This document shows positions 17,771 to 27,213 of a DNA stretch of 64,000 nucleotides, in pieces. Below the pieces are notes generated by a model. The model ran no database searches, had not been told where the DNA came from, and was given only the letters and a program-made list of their open reading frames with translations. The position numbers and the translations under genes are program-made. The first letter of the stretch is position 1. Each line of letters starts with the position of its first letter. Source of the stretch: JANQIO01 sp038746745 (GTDB taxonomy: Bacteria > Pseudomonadota > Gammaproteobacteria > Pseudomonadales > Halieaceae); the NCBI GenBank assembly GCA_038746745.1, contig JBCDKJ010000007.1, positions 1-64,000 on the forward strand, in the 5' to 3' direction.

Positions 17771-18858
17771 CAGCCCTCGGCGGCGAGAGTCGCCAATTGG
17801 TCGGCCTGGTGTTCCTGTCGAAGTGGTTCCACCACTGCGCCCAGATCCCCCTCCATCACTTCATCGAGCTTGTATAGCGTGAGATTGATGCGGTGATCTG
17901 TAACGCGGCCCTGCGGAAAGTTATAGGTGCGGATACGATCGGAGCGGTCCCCGCTGCCCACCAGATTGCGGCGTTCCTCCGCTTGCGCCGCGGCCTGTTC
18001 ATCCTGCGCGGCTGACATCAACCGCGCCTGCAGCAGTGACATGGCGCGAGCACGATTCTTATGCTGAGAACGCTCGTCCTGGCACTCCACGACGATGCCG
18101 GTCGGAAGGTGGGTCAGGCGCACTGCAGAGTCCGTCTTATTGACATGCTGACCACCGGCTCCCGAGGCGCGGAACGTATCGACGCGAAGGTCTGACTTGT
18201 TAATTTCTATGGCGTCCAGTTCCTCTGCTTCGGGCAGTATTGCTACCGTGCAGGCAGAGGTATGGATACGGCCCTGAGACTCGGTTTCCGGCACCCGCTG
18301 CACACGATGGGCGCCGGACTCGAATTTTAAGTGCGCATACACTTCGCGCCCGGCAATGCGACTGATGAGTTCCTTGTAGCCACCGTGCTCTCCGGGGCGC
18401 TCGCTGATGACCTCGATCTGCCAGCCCTGCTGCTCTGCGTAGCGGCTGTACATACGAAACAGATCGCCAGAAAAAATCGCTGCCTCATCGCCACCGGTCC
18501 CGGCACGGATCTCTAAAAATACGTTATGGGTATCATTGGGGTCACGAGGCAACAGTAAGGTCTGCAGTTCACGCTCCAGCCGTTCCTGCGTCGACTCGCC
18601 CTCGGCCAACTCCTCCTCTGCCATGGCCCGCATGTCCGCATCGCCATCATTGAGCAAGGCGCGAGCTTCGCCCAGATCGCTCTGCAACTGCTGATACTCA
18701 GAAAAGCACTGCACTACTCGCTCCAGCTCAGCGTACTCTCGCGATAGATCGCGAAAGCGGCTCTGATCGGCGATTACTTCACTATCGGAGAGAAGGGCGG
18801 CGACTTCCTCATGGCGATCCGCAAGCGTTTCCAGCTTGCTCACAAGCGAGGCTTTCAT
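17770..18858 (-). CDS. prfA: Peptide chain release factor 1
   Basis: Class-I release factor reading UAA and UAG. 362 residues, usual length. The tripeptide anticodon region lies within ESGAHRVQRVPETESQGRIHTS near residue 190, and the hydrolysis motif GAGGQHVNKTDSAVRLTH near residue 230. The ATG directly follows the hemA stop with no spacer (TAA then ATG), giving the hemA-prfA-prmC-moeB unit. Confidence 0.98.
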   Translation of the reverse strand: MKASLVSKLETLADRHEEVAALLSDSEVIADQSRFRDLSREYAELERVVQCFSEYQQLQSDLGEARALLNDGDADMRAMAEEELAEGESTQERLERELQTLLLPRDPNDTHNVFLEIRAGTGGDEAAIFSGDLFRMYSRYAEQQGWQIEVISERPGEHGGYKELISRIAGREVYAHLKFESGAHRVQRVPETESQGRIHTSACTVAILPEAEELDAIEINKSDLRVDTFRASGAGGQHVNKTDSAVRLTHLPTGIVVECQDERSQHKNRARAMSLLQARLMSAAQDEQAAAQAEERRNLVGSGDRSDRIRTYNFPQGRVTDHRINLTLYKLDEVMEGDLGAVVEPLRQEHQADQLATLAAEG

Positions 18859-20142
18859 TTACTCCTCGGCAGCCTTGGCGGCTTCGTGAATTCCGAGCAG
18901 GTCTTTTGCCAGTGCCAACACCTCGGGTTTGCCTTCGGCGCTGGCCCTGCGAAGTTCGATGGTAGGACTGTGTATCAGTTTATTGGTCAGAGATCGCGCC
19001 AGCGTATTGACCACGTCTTCTGCGGCATCTCCCCGTTCCAGCGCTTTAATGGCTTTTTCCAGCTCCGCATCACGTGTTCGCTCCGCCTGGCTGCGGAAGG
19101 CGCGCACCGTGTCTACTGCGTCGCGTGAGCGTTGTTCGTGCAGGTACTCCCGCACGCCTTCCATGACGATCACGTCTGCTTTTCGCGCTTCGTCCTGACG
19201 GCTGCGCTTGTTTTCTTCCACGATTTCGCGCAGATCGTCGACGCTGTACAGGTACGCGTCACGAAGATCGCCCACCTGTATTTCGATGTCCCTGGGCACC
19301 GCCAAATCGATCATCAGAATGGGCTTGCGCCGGCGCTGCTTCAGAGCACTTTCCACAGCGCCCTTACCCAGAATTGGCAACTGGCTGCCGGTCGAGGAAA
19401 TCACAATATCCGCGAACGGCAACTGGTCAGGTATATCCGCCAACAGCACCGCCTCAGCGCCAAATCGCTCAGCCAGCTCCCTGGCGCGCCCCAGGGTTCG
19501 ATTGGCAACCACCAGTTGGGTAACGCCGGCCTCGACCAGATGACGTGCCACTAAATCTATGGTTTCTCCGGCACCAACCAGCAAAGCGCGTGTCTGAGAG
19601 AAATCGGCAAAGATGCGACCCGCCAGATCGACCGCTGCGTAGGCCACCGATACCGGGTTCTCGCCTATTGCGGTGTCGGTTCGGACTTTCTTCGCAACGG
19701 CGAAGACTTTGGGAAACAGCTTAACCAATTCGCGGCCTACGGTGCCCGCCTCTTCCGCCACGGCGTAAGCGGACTTGAGCTGACCGAAAATCTGCGGCTC
19801 ACCCAGCACCATAGAGTCCAGACCGCTGGCTACCTGGATCATGTGCTCCATCGCCTCTTCGCCGACGTATTCATAGCACGCCGCCCGGATCGCTTCGGCA
19901 TCCAGATTGTGGTACTCCGCAAGCCACTGCAGGGCCTTTTCTAGCGCTACGTCGCTGTTGGCGTCATCGGTAAAAAACAGCTCAGTGCGGTTACAGGTAG
20001 ATAGAATGACAAGCTCATCGGTGCCCACATGTCGACATCCCTCTTGCAGGGCGTCGAGCAACTGGTCGGCAGAGAACGCCACACGCTCCCGCACATCCAG
20101 GGACGCGGATTCGTGGTTGATGCCTAAAGCTGTCAGTTTCAT
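18859..20142 (-). CDS. hemA: Glutamyl-tRNA reductase
   Basis: First enzyme of the C5 heme pathway, reducing glutamyl-tRNA to glutamate-1-semialdehyde. 427 residues from the ATG at 20142; a longer frame to 20250 adds non-conserved sequence. N-terminal MKLTALGINHESASLDVRE; catalytic cysteine in VILSTCNRTELF near residue 50; GEPQIFGQLKSAYA near 120; NADPH-binding ALLVGAGETIDLVARHL near 186; C-terminal dimerisation helices. A TTAAAAT element upstream may be its -10 box. Divergent from the TPR lipoprotein gene, as in Pseudomonas. Confidence 0.97.
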   Translation of the reverse strand: MKLTALGINHESASLDVRERVAFSADQLLDALQEGCRHVGTDELVILSTCNRTELFFTDDANSDVALEKALQWLAEYHNLDAEAIRAACYEYVGEEAMEHMIQVASGLDSMVLGEPQIFGQLKSAYAVAEEAGTVGRELVKLFPKVFAVAKKVRTDTAIGENPVSVAYAAVDLAGRIFADFSQTRALLVGAGETIDLVARHLVEAGVTQLVVANRTLGRARELAERFGAEAVLLADIPDQLPFADIVISSTGSQLPILGKGAVESALKQRRRKPILMIDLAVPRDIEIQVGDLRDAYLYSVDDLREIVEENKRSRQDEARKADVIVMEGVREYLHEQRSRDAVDTVRAFRSQAERTRDAELEKAIKALERGDAAEDVVNTLARSLTNKLIHSPTIELRRASAEGKPEVLALAKDLLGIHEAAKAAEE

Positions 20143-20275
20143 CGCGTATTCAAACCCAGCTAACCTCGCTGCAAGCGCAAGGCCCAGTTGCGCCGCGATT
20201 TTAACAGGCTTGTACCATAGAACGCAGCCTACGGCCTCGGTGGGCAGCACCGCTTTGCTGTGTCATCATGCCGTA

Positions 20276-22096
20276 ATGCGGTGTTTTTTGCGCCTGATCA
20301 TGTTTCCCAGCCTGCTGTTTGTCACTGTGCTCTTTACGGGCTGTGCGACCCGTGGTGCAGAGACCATTCCTTCTCAGACGGCTACTGAGACGAGTACCGA
20401 GATAGCGGCCGATGGAGAGGCCGCTGTAGAACCCACATCTGAGCCAGCGACGGTAGCACCGACAGTAGCACCGCCCGAGGTCGCAGAAGCGCCACCGGAG
20501 CGCGCCTTCCCAGAAGACAGCCTGTACCCGCTGCTGGTAGCGGAGTTCGCTTTGCGTCGACGCCAATATGACACCGCGCTGGACAATTATCTGCAACAGG
20601 CGCCGCAGTTGGCCGACGCCGGCGTCGCAGCTCACACTGCAAGGCTCGCACAGTTTATGCGGCGGGAGAGCGAAGCGCTGGAAGCAACCCGCCTATGGGT
20701 GGAATTGGAACCTGACAATCTGGAAGCTCGACTTAATCTCGCTAACCTGCTGGCGCTGTCAGGTCAGCCTCAGGAGGCCTTTGCCGAACTTCGCACCATT
20801 GCTCAGGCCGGCGGTACGGCGAATTTCACCAGCCTACTGCGCGGTTACGACAAGCTTGACCATGCGGCACAGTTGAATCTGCTGCAGCAGGTCAGAGAAT
20901 TGGGCGAAGCGCTGCCAGACGATATCCAGCTGCGTTTATGCCAGGTGCTGATGTTGGAAGAGCTAGGCCGACGTGAGGAAGCGCTGGCGCAGTTGCAACC
21001 CGTATTTGCTCTTGAGCCGCTTTACCCGCAAGCGGTTATCGAAGATGCCAAACTGCGTATAGAGCTGGGACAGACCGAGGGCGTCTTCGAGCGTATGGAA
21101 CAAGCCCTGCTGGCGGAGCCTGGCAACAATCGCCTGCGCCTGCAGTATGCGCGTCTGCTTACCCAGGTTGATATGGCGGAGGCTGAGCGACAGTTCCAGC
21201 GCCTGCTGCAGGTCGCACCGCAAGACCCGGACTTGCTGTTCTCTGTGGCACTGATTCAGCGAGAACTGAAAGACCTCGATAGTGCACGCGAAAATCTGGA
21301 ACGCCTGCTGACCTTAAACCGGCGCACAGACGAGGCTCACTATTATCTGGGTAAAACCGCTGAGGAGCAGCGCCGCCTGGAAGACGCCGTCATGCACTAC
21401 ACCCAGGTGCAGCCCGGTCGCGATTTCGGTGCTGCCACTGAGCGTCTGGCGCTGCTGCTGCTGGCTTCGGGTCGGAACGCTGAGCTCGCCGCCTACTTCG
21501 ATACCCAGCGCCAGCGCTTCCCACAGCTAGCGCAACAGCTCTATGCGCTGGAAGCTGAAAAGCTCATGGGGGCGAAGTATCTGGCAGACGCGTCCGCGAT
21601 ACTGGATCGCGCCCTGGCCACCTATCCCGATGGTATATCCCTGCGCTACTCGCGCTCTATCCTCGCCGAGCAGCTGGGCAATTTCCCCCAGGCCGAGCAG
21701 GACCTGCGGTACATCATCGAGCGAAACCCCGACAACTCGACGGCTTTGAATGCACTGGGCTATATGCTGACCAACCGCAGCGACCGCTATGAAGAGGCGG
21801 CTCAATTGATCAGCAAAGCGCTTGCTATCAAGCCCGACGAGCCTGCCATCCTCGACAGCATGGGCTGGGTTAAATATCGCCTGGGTGACTACGCCAGTGC
21901 GCTGACTTATCTGGAGCGCGCCTATCGCGCCTTCCCCGACCCCGAGGTCGCTGCCCACCTGGGTGAAGTGCTATGGGTAATGGGTCAGCAAGCAGCGGCA
22001 CGTGAAATCTGGGATCGGGCCCTGGCAGAGCGGCCGGAGCATAAGATTCTGCAGGAGACACTGCAGCGCCTGGGCGTCGACTTGACGGATGTCTGA
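20276..22096 (+). CDS. TPR-repeat lipoprotein upstream of lolB
   Basis: 606-residue periplasmic lipoprotein, counterpart by position and layout of PA4667. The ATG at 20276 gives a signal peptide ending in a lipobox (VLFTGCATRG, Cys about residue 22), then an acidic Ala/Thr/Pro linker to about residue 75, then repeated TPR units over the rest (for example ALDNYLQQAPQLADA; AEQDLRYIIERNPDNSTALNALGYML; AAQLISKALAIKPDEPAILDSMGWVKY; ALTYLERAYRAFPDPEVAAHL). The stop overlaps the lolB start by one base. Its role is not established; linkage to lolB suggests envelope biogenesis. Confidence 0.88.
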   Translation: MRCFLRLIMFPSLLFVTVLFTGCATRGAETIPSQTATETSTEIAADGEAAVEPTSEPATVAPTVAPPEVAEAPPERAFPEDSLYPLLVAEFALRRRQYDTALDNYLQQAPQLADAGVAAHTARLAQFMRRESEALEATRLWVELEPDNLEARLNLANLLALSGQPQEAFAELRTIAQAGGTANFTSLLRGYDKLDHAAQLNLLQQVRELGEALPDDIQLRLCQVLMLEELGRREEALAQLQPVFALEPLYPQAVIEDAKLRIELGQTEGVFERMEQALLAEPGNNRLRLQYARLLTQVDMAEAERQFQRLLQVAPQDPDLLFSVALIQRELKDLDSARENLERLLTLNRRTDEAHYYLGKTAEEQRRLEDAVMHYTQVQPGRDFGAATERLALLLLASGRNAELAAYFDTQRQRFPQLAQQLYALEAEKLMGAKYLADASAILDRALATYPDGISLRYSRSILAEQLGNFPQAEQDLRYIIERNPDNSTALNALGYMLTNRSDRYEEAAQLISKALAIKPDEPAILDSMGWVKYRLGDYASALTYLERAYRAFPDPEVAAHLGEVLWVMGQQAAAREIWDRALAERPEHKILQETLQRLGVDLTDV

Positions 22097-22689
22097 TGCA
22101 GTGCCGGCGCGCCATTTTCTATCTGGCACTGAGCCTCGTCATGATACTCACTGCCTGCAGCCTGACACCTTCTGAACAGCAGGTTCCCACAGAAGTCTCG
22201 CTAAAGCGACTGACGGACACCCAGGCATTTGGCGTGGGCGGCCGTATCTCCCTGCAGACACTGAATAGCGCCGATACTGCAGCGCTGCGCTGGAGACAGG
22301 ACGCGCCCGGACAAGTCGTCCTCACCTTGTCCGGCCCCCTGGGGTTGCAGCGAACGCGGCTGGAACAGCGCGGTGACCAGATCTTCTTACAGCAGGACGG
22401 CAAAATGCGGCGCTACGACCCGCAGCAGGCATTGTACTCGCAGGGCTTTGAATGGGCGCTACCCCTTGCCGAACTGAGCTGGTGGTTGCGCGGTCTCGCA
22501 GCCCCGGATCAACCTTCCACTGCTACCCATGACCGAGGACAGCTAGTGCATCTTGCGCAGTCGGGGTGGTCTCTCGACTTTGAGGAGTACCAGCGCGTGG
22601 ACAGTCTGATGCTACCTCGACGCATCCGCTTTTACCGCGAACAGGTCAGTGGCAAGATACTGCTGAAAGACTGGACCCTACCTTTGTGA
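22096..22689 (+). CDS. lolB: Outer-membrane lipoprotein receptor LolB
   Basis: Outer-membrane lipoprotein that takes lipoproteins from LolA and inserts them in the inner leaflet. 197 residues with signal peptide and lipobox LTACS (Cys 21). The mature part has the LolB fold sequence FGVGGRISLQT, LRWRQDAPGQVVLTLSGPLG and WWLRGLAAP. The start overlaps the TPR gene (TGATG) and the end overlaps ispE (GTGA), so three genes are coupled. Confidence 0.93.
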   Translation: MQCRRAIFYLALSLVMILTACSLTPSEQQVPTEVSLKRLTDTQAFGVGGRISLQTLNSADTAALRWRQDAPGQVVLTLSGPLGLQRTRLEQRGDQIFLQQDGKMRRYDPQQALYSQGFEWALPLAELSWWLRGLAAPDQPSTATHDRGQLVHLAQSGWSLDFEEYQRVDSLMLPRRIRFYREQVSGKILLKDWTLPL

Positions 22690-23555
22690 CCCACACTGCC
22701 AGCGGATCATCGCTAGTACTCACCTCGCCCGCGAAACTCAATCTGTTTCTCCATATCACGGGCCGTCGCGCGGATGGCTACCACGAGCTGCAAACCGCTT
22801 TTCAACTGTTGGACTATGGCGACCAGATACGAGTCGCAAGCCATGATGCGCCAGATATTCAGCTGAGCTGCCCCGGCGTGAACGTCGCCATGACAGATAA
22901 TCTGGCTTATCGCGCAGCAGCCCTGCTGCAAACGCAGACCGAGCATGCACAGGGCGCCAGGATTGCCATAGAGAAGCACATCCCGGCCGGCGGTGGCCTG
23001 GGCGGCGGCAGCTCAAATGCCGCCGCAGTGTTGCTGGCACTGAATCACCTTTGGCGCTTGGATCTCACACCAGAACAACTGTGCGAACTGGGACTGAGCC
23101 TGGGCGCAGACGTGCCAGTATTTGTTCGCGGCTATAGCGCCTGGGCGGAAGGAGTTGGCGAGGAGCTGTCACCCCTGGATCTGCCGGAAAAACACTTTTT
23201 GGTGGTGGCTCCCGAATGCAGCGTTGCTACCGCTGAGGTTTTTAAACACCGGGAATTGACACGTAACACCGCTCCCATCACAATAGCGACCTTTTTTGCG
23301 GCGGGTGGGCAAAATGACTGCGAAAGCGTTGTCAGATCGCTCTACCCTGAAGTCGATAACGCACTGAATTTATTGAAAAATTTTGGAACCGCCAGACTCA
23401 CAGGAACCGGCGGTTGTGTGTTTTTGACCTGCGACAGCGAGGCTGCGGCGAAGGCCGTGCAAGCACAGCTTCCGTCTGATTGGCGGAGCTTTATTGCGGC
23501 GGGCATCAACCGCTCACCGGTTCTGGACGCGCTTCAGTGCGCGCTGTCACCATAA
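22686..23555 (+). CDS. ispE: 4-diphosphocytidyl-2-C-methyl-D-erythritol kinase
   Basis: GHMP kinase of the MEP isoprenoid pathway. 289 residues with a GTG start in the lolB stop. Motifs are SPAKLNLFLHITGRRADGYHEL at the N-terminus (substrate pocket), the GHMP ATP loop PAGGGLGGGSSNAAAVL near residue 100, the conserved GADVPVF near 140, and the C-terminal LTGTGGCVFL near 235. The order lolB-ispE-tRNA-Gln-prs is the common gammaproteobacterial one. Confidence 0.97.
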   Translation: MTHTASGSSLVLTSPAKLNLFLHITGRRADGYHELQTAFQLLDYGDQIRVASHDAPDIQLSCPGVNVAMTDNLAYRAAALLQTQTEHAQGARIAIEKHIPAGGGLGGGSSNAAAVLLALNHLWRLDLTPEQLCELGLSLGADVPVFVRGYSAWAEGVGEELSPLDLPEKHFLVVAPECSVATAEVFKHRELTRNTAPITIATFFAAGGQNDCESVVRSLYPEVDNALNLLKNFGTARLTGTGGCVFLTCDSEAAAKAVQAQLPSDWRSFIAAGINRSPVLDALQCALSP

Positions 23556-23568
23556 GCTGTTAAACAAA

Positions 23569-23643
23569 TGGGGTGTCGCCAAGTGGCAAGGCACCGGGTT
23601 TTGATCCCGGCATTCGCAGGTTCGAATCCTGCCACCCCAGCCA
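23569..23643 (+). tRNA. tRNA-Gln (anticodon UUG)
   Basis: 75-nt tRNA with the CCA encoded. Acceptor TGGGGTG pairs with CACCCCA; the anticodon stem CCGGG/CCCGG encloses the loop TTTTGAT with anticodon TTG; the T arm is GCAGG-TTCGAAT-CCTGC. It lies between ispE and prs, as in Pseudomonas and E. coli relatives, and is probably cut out of a longer transcript. Confidence 0.97.
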
Positions 23644-23719
23644 TTTTCTGTCAGCCAGGTAGCCACCAGCGTGATAGCAACCCGGTAACGACGGCAACAG
23701 CAGGTAGAAGGAACCGACT

Positions 23720-24667
23720 GTGACCGCAAAAATGATGGTGTTTTCTGGCAATGCCAACCCGGAGCTTGCTGCCAGAGTCACTCGAAAATTACACATTCCG
23801 CTGGGCAACGCTGACGTAGGACGCTTCAGCGATGGCGAGGTCGCGGTGGAAATCAACGAAAATGTCCGCGGTAAGGATGTGTTCGTGCTGCAGTCTACCT
23901 GCGCGCCGACTAACGACAATCTGATGGAACTGATTGTCATGATCGACGCGCTGAAGCGAGCATCAGCGACCCGGATTACGGCTGTAGTGCCCTACTTCGG
24001 TTACTCCAGACAAGACCGTCGAGTGCGATCTGCGCGCGTCCCGATCAGCGCCAAAGTGGTAGCTGACATGATGGTCAGCGTCGGTGTCGACCGGGTGCTG
24101 ACCGTAGATTTGCATGCGGAGCAGATCCAGGGCTTTTTTACCTGCCCGGTGGACAATATTTATGGGTCGCCAGTACTCAATGATGACATCGAGCGCTGCG
24201 ATTACACGGATCTGATCGTGGTCTCGCCGGACATCGGCGGTGTGGTCAGAGCCAGGGCAGTGGCCAAACAGCTTAATGAGGTTGACCTGGCTATCATCGA
24301 CAAGCGTCGCCCGCAGGCCAACGAGGCCCAGGTGATGAATATTATTGGCGATGTCGACGGACGCACCTGCCTGCTGGTTGACGATATGGTGGATACCGCC
24401 GGTACGCTTTGCAAAGCAGCGGATGCACTGAAGGAAAAAGGTGCCGAAAAAGTTGTCGCCTATTGCACCCACCCGGTGCTTTCCGGCAACGCTATAGACA
24501 ATGTCAACAACAGTCAGTTGGATGAGCTGGTCGTGACAGACACGATCCCGCTAAACGGTGCAGCCGATAGCTGCCCGCGTATTCGCCAGTTGACGATTGC
24601 TGACCTGCTGGCAGAGGCCATGCGCAGAGTCAGCAACGAAGAATCCATTAGTGCGCTGTTCTCTTGA
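23720..24667 (+). CDS. prs: Ribose-phosphate pyrophosphokinase
   Basis: Makes PRPP from ribose-5-phosphate and ATP for nucleotide, histidine and tryptophan synthesis. 315 residues, usual length, with a GTG start. Motifs are MMVFSGNANPELA at the N-terminus, YFGYSRQDRR near residue 98, the magnesium-binding VDLHAEQIQGFF near 130, and the PRPP-binding loop LLVDDMVDTAGTL near 218. Confidence 0.98.
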   Translation: MTAKMMVFSGNANPELAARVTRKLHIPLGNADVGRFSDGEVAVEINENVRGKDVFVLQSTCAPTNDNLMELIVMIDALKRASATRITAVVPYFGYSRQDRRVRSARVPISAKVVADMMVSVGVDRVLTVDLHAEQIQGFFTCPVDNIYGSPVLNDDIERCDYTDLIVVSPDIGGVVRARAVAKQLNEVDLAIIDKRRPQANEAQVMNIIGDVDGRTCLLVDDMVDTAGTLCKAADALKEKGAEKVVAYCTHPVLSGNAIDNVNNSQLDELVVTDTIPLNGAADSCPRIRQLTIADLLAEAMRRVSNEESISALFS

Positions 24668-24688
24668 GGAACAGCGCGTTTAGCAACC

Positions 24689-24720
24689 CACTGAGGACGC
24701 CGGTCGCAGGCCACTCAGTG
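24689..24720 (+). promoter_or_regulatory. Hairpin in the prs-rplY leader
   Basis: Perfect 7-bp inverted repeat CACTGAG (24689-24695) / CTCAGTG (24714-24720), with a possible inner GCC/GGC pairing. It ends 10 nt before the AGGAG of rplY. There is no T-run, so it is not a simple terminator. It may be an RNA-processing or protein-binding site controlling rplY. Confidence 0.45.
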
Positions 24721-24742
24721 CTATATCAAAGGAGTGCAGACA

Positions 24743-25423
24743 ATGTCTGACGCATTTGAACTAAATGTCGAACTCCGAGAGGACACGGGGAAAGGTGCGA
24801 GCCGCCGCCTGCGTCGTCTCTCGGGTCAAGTCCCCGCCATACTGTACGGAGGCGACAAGCCGCCGCAGCCTCTTTCCGTGGTTCGCAAGGACCTGGAGAA
24901 AGCGCTGGAAAACGAGGCTTTTTACTCTCACGTTCTGACACTGCAGGTCGACGGTGGCGCGCAGAAAGCTATCCTCAAGGACTTACAGCGCCACCCCGCC
25001 AAGGATCGCGTCTTGCACGCGGATTTTTTGCGGGTCAGCGACAATGTGGCGATCAAAATCAGTGTGCCGATTCATTTCATCAATGAAGACACGGCGCCGG
25101 GGGTAAAACTGGAAGGTGGTATCGTCCAGCACGCGGTAACTGAGATTGAAATTCAGTGTCTGCCGGGTGATATGCCCGAGTACATCGAAGCAGACCTTGG
25201 CGCTCTGAATATTGGCGACAATATTCACCTGTCCGACCTCACTTTCCCCGCAGGCGTGGAGTCCACTGCGCTGAGCGTAGGTGATGAACAGGACCTGATG
25301 GTCGCTAGCGTGATCGCGCCGCGCGCTGTCGCCGCTGAGGAAAGCTCAGAAGAAGCACCTTCCGCCGATGACGCACCAGCAGCCAGCGATGGCGATGCTG
25401 GCGAAGAAGACAGCGAAGGCTAA
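24743..25423 (+). CDS. rplY: Large ribosomal subunit protein bL25 (CTC form)
   Basis: 5S rRNA-binding ribosomal protein with the C-terminal TL5/CTC domain. 226 residues from the ATG at 24743, eight bases after AGGAG; a GTG nine bases upstream is less well placed. The L25 domain covers residues 1-95 (GKGASRRLRRLSGQVPAILYGG; HPAKDRVLHADFLRV). The beta domain runs to about 190, followed by an acidic low-complexity tail. Followed by a strong terminator. Confidence 0.96.
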   Translation: MSDAFELNVELREDTGKGASRRLRRLSGQVPAILYGGDKPPQPLSVVRKDLEKALENEAFYSHVLTLQVDGGAQKAILKDLQRHPAKDRVLHADFLRVSDNVAIKISVPIHFINEDTAPGVKLEGGIVQHAVTEIEIQCLPGDMPEYIEADLGALNIGDNIHLSDLTFPAGVESTALSVGDEQDLMVASVIAPRAVAAEESSEEAPSADDAPAASDGDAGEEDSEG

Positions 25424-25437
25424 GCTCGCACCTGAAG

Positions 25438-25460
25438 CGCCGCCCCAGGGCGGCGTTTTT
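25438..25460 (+). terminator. Rho-independent terminator after rplY
   Basis: Stem CGCCGCC/GGCGGCG with a four-base loop, followed directly by TTTTT. It lies 15 nt after the rplY stop and separates the prs-rplY transcript from pth. Confidence 0.85.
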
Positions 25461-25509
25461 CTCACATTCCACGTTAACTCCCAGCGCAACGGTGTGACGC
25501 CATCGCGAT

Positions 25510-26112
25510 ATGACGCTTCAGCTAATTGTTGGCCTGGGTAATCCTGGCGACCGTTATCAGGGCACCCGTCACAATGCGGGTGCTGATTTTGTTACTGCGG
25601 TGGCAGCCCAATATGGTGCCAGACTTGCCGTGGAATCACGGTTTTTTGGCGAGGCCGCCAGGGTGCAGACATCCACGCTGGATCTGCGTCTGCTCATACC
25701 TACAACGTTTATGAACCACAGTGGGCAGAGCGTATCGGCCATGGCCACATTTTTCAAAATTCCCGCCGAGGCCATTCTGATTGCGCATGACGAGTTGGAC
25801 TTCGAACCCGGCGTCGCCCGTCTGAAACGCGGTGGCGGTCACGGTGGTCACAACGGGCTACGCGACATCAGCAAGCCACTGGGTGAGAACACCATGCGGC
25901 TGCGTTTGGGTATTGGACATCCTGGCCACGCCAGGGACGTCAGCGACTACGTGCTGGCACGGCCCTCGCAGACGGACCGACAACGAATCGATGACGGCAT
26001 TGTCGAGGCGTTGAGGGTATTGCCGGGACTTGCAGCGGGTGAGTGGAACCACGCTGTGCAGCAACTTCACAGCGCAACACCCTCCAACCCTGCCAACAAT
26101 GAAGAGGACTGA
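25510..26112 (+). CDS. pth: Peptidyl-tRNA hydrolase
   Basis: Frees tRNA from prematurely released peptidyl-tRNA. 200 residues. The motif VGLGNPGDRYQGTRHNAG holds the catalytic His near residue 22; TFMNHSGQSV has the conserved Asn near residue 70; AHDELDFEPG has the catalytic Asp near 95; GGGHGGHNGLRDI has the conserved Asn near 116. The ribosome-binding site is weak. Six bases separate it from ychF, so the two form a unit. Confidence 0.97.
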   Translation: MTLQLIVGLGNPGDRYQGTRHNAGADFVTAVAAQYGARLAVESRFFGEAARVQTSTLDLRLLIPTTFMNHSGQSVSAMATFFKIPAEAILIAHDELDFEPGVARLKRGGGHGGHNGLRDISKPLGENTMRLRLGIGHPGHARDVSDYVLARPSQTDRQRIDDGIVEALRVLPGLAAGEWNHAVQQLHSATPSNPANNEED

Positions 26113-26118
26113 ACCAGC

Positions 26119-27213
26119 ATGGGATTCAAGTGTGGCATCGTCGGTTTGCCCAACGTGGGCAAGTCCACCCTGTTCAATGCGTTGACCCAGGCGGGCATTG
26201 ACGCAGAGAACTTTCCCTTTTGCACGATTGAACCCAATGCAGGCGTCGTGGCGGTGCCCGATCCGCGCCAGGATAAGATCTCGGCGATCGTAAAGCCTGA
26301 AAAAGAGATCGCCACCACCATGGAGTTTGTCGACATCGCCGGCCTGGTGGCTGGCGCTTCAAAAGGCGAAGGATTAGGTAACCAGTTTCTGGCCAACATC
26401 CGCGAAACCGATGCCATCGCCCACGTGGTGCGCTGCTTCGAAGACGATAATGTTATCCACGTGGCCAACCGGGTAGACCCCGCTAGCGATATCGAAGTCA
26501 TCAATACGGAGCTCGCTCTGGCGGACCTAGAGAGCTGTGAGAAGCAGCTTCAGCGGGTCATCAGAACGGCTAAAAGCGGCGACAAGGAAGCCGTCGCAAT
26601 GAAAGGATTGCTTGAAGACGTTCTGATTCCTCAGCTCAATGAGGCAAAGCCCGTTCGCGCACTGTCTTTAGATGCAAACCAGCAGGCGCTGGTGCGCGGT
26701 CTGCATCTGCTGACCAGCAAGCCCACTATGTACATTGCCAACGTGGACGAAGACGGTCTCGCCGGGAATTCATGGACACAGCAGCTAGAGGATATTGCCG
26801 CCGCAGAAGATGCCGTTGTTGTCGTCATCTGCAATAAGCTGGAGGCGGAAATCGCGGAGCTGGACGCAGAGGAGCGAGCCGAGTTTCTGGGAGAGCTCGG
26901 ACTGGCAGAGGCAGGGCTGGACCGCGTGATCCGAGCGGGCTACGAATTGCTGGGCCTGCATACTTACTTTACCGCTGGCCCCAAGGAAGTTCGCGCCTGG
27001 ACCGTCAAAGTCGGATCTACGGCGCCAGAGGCGGCCGGCGTAATCCACACCGATTTTCAAAAGGGCTTCATCCGGGCTGAAGTCGTCGGCTACAACGACT
27101 ACATCAACCACGCAGGCGAACAAGGCGCGAAAGACGCTGGCCGCTGGCGCCTCGAGGGCAAGGAGTACGTTGTTGCAGACGGCGACGTCATCCATTTTCG
27201 TTTCAATGTCTAA
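26119..27213 (+). CDS. ychF: Ribosome-binding ATPase YchF (OLA1-like)
   Basis: P-loop protein of the Obg family that prefers ATP. 364 residues, usual length. G1 GIVGLPNVGKSTLFNAL, G3 DIAGLVAGASKG near residue 73, NVDED in place of NKxD near residue 206, and the C-terminal TGS domain with RAWTVKVGSTAPEAAGVIHTDFQKGFIRAEV from about 280. The pair pth-ychF is widely conserved. Confidence 0.97.
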   Translation: MGFKCGIVGLPNVGKSTLFNALTQAGIDAENFPFCTIEPNAGVVAVPDPRQDKISAIVKPEKEIATTMEFVDIAGLVAGASKGEGLGNQFLANIRETDAIAHVVRCFEDDNVIHVANRVDPASDIEVINTELALADLESCEKQLQRVIRTAKSGDKEAVAMKGLLEDVLIPQLNEAKPVRALSLDANQQALVRGLHLLTSKPTMYIANVDEDGLAGNSWTQQLEDIAAAEDAVVVVICNKLEAEIAELDAEERAEFLGELGLAEAGLDRVIRAGYELLGLHTYFTAGPKEVRAWTVKVGSTAPEAAGVIHTDFQKGFIRAEVVGYNDYINHAGEQGAKDAGRWRLEGKEYVVADGDVIHFRFNV

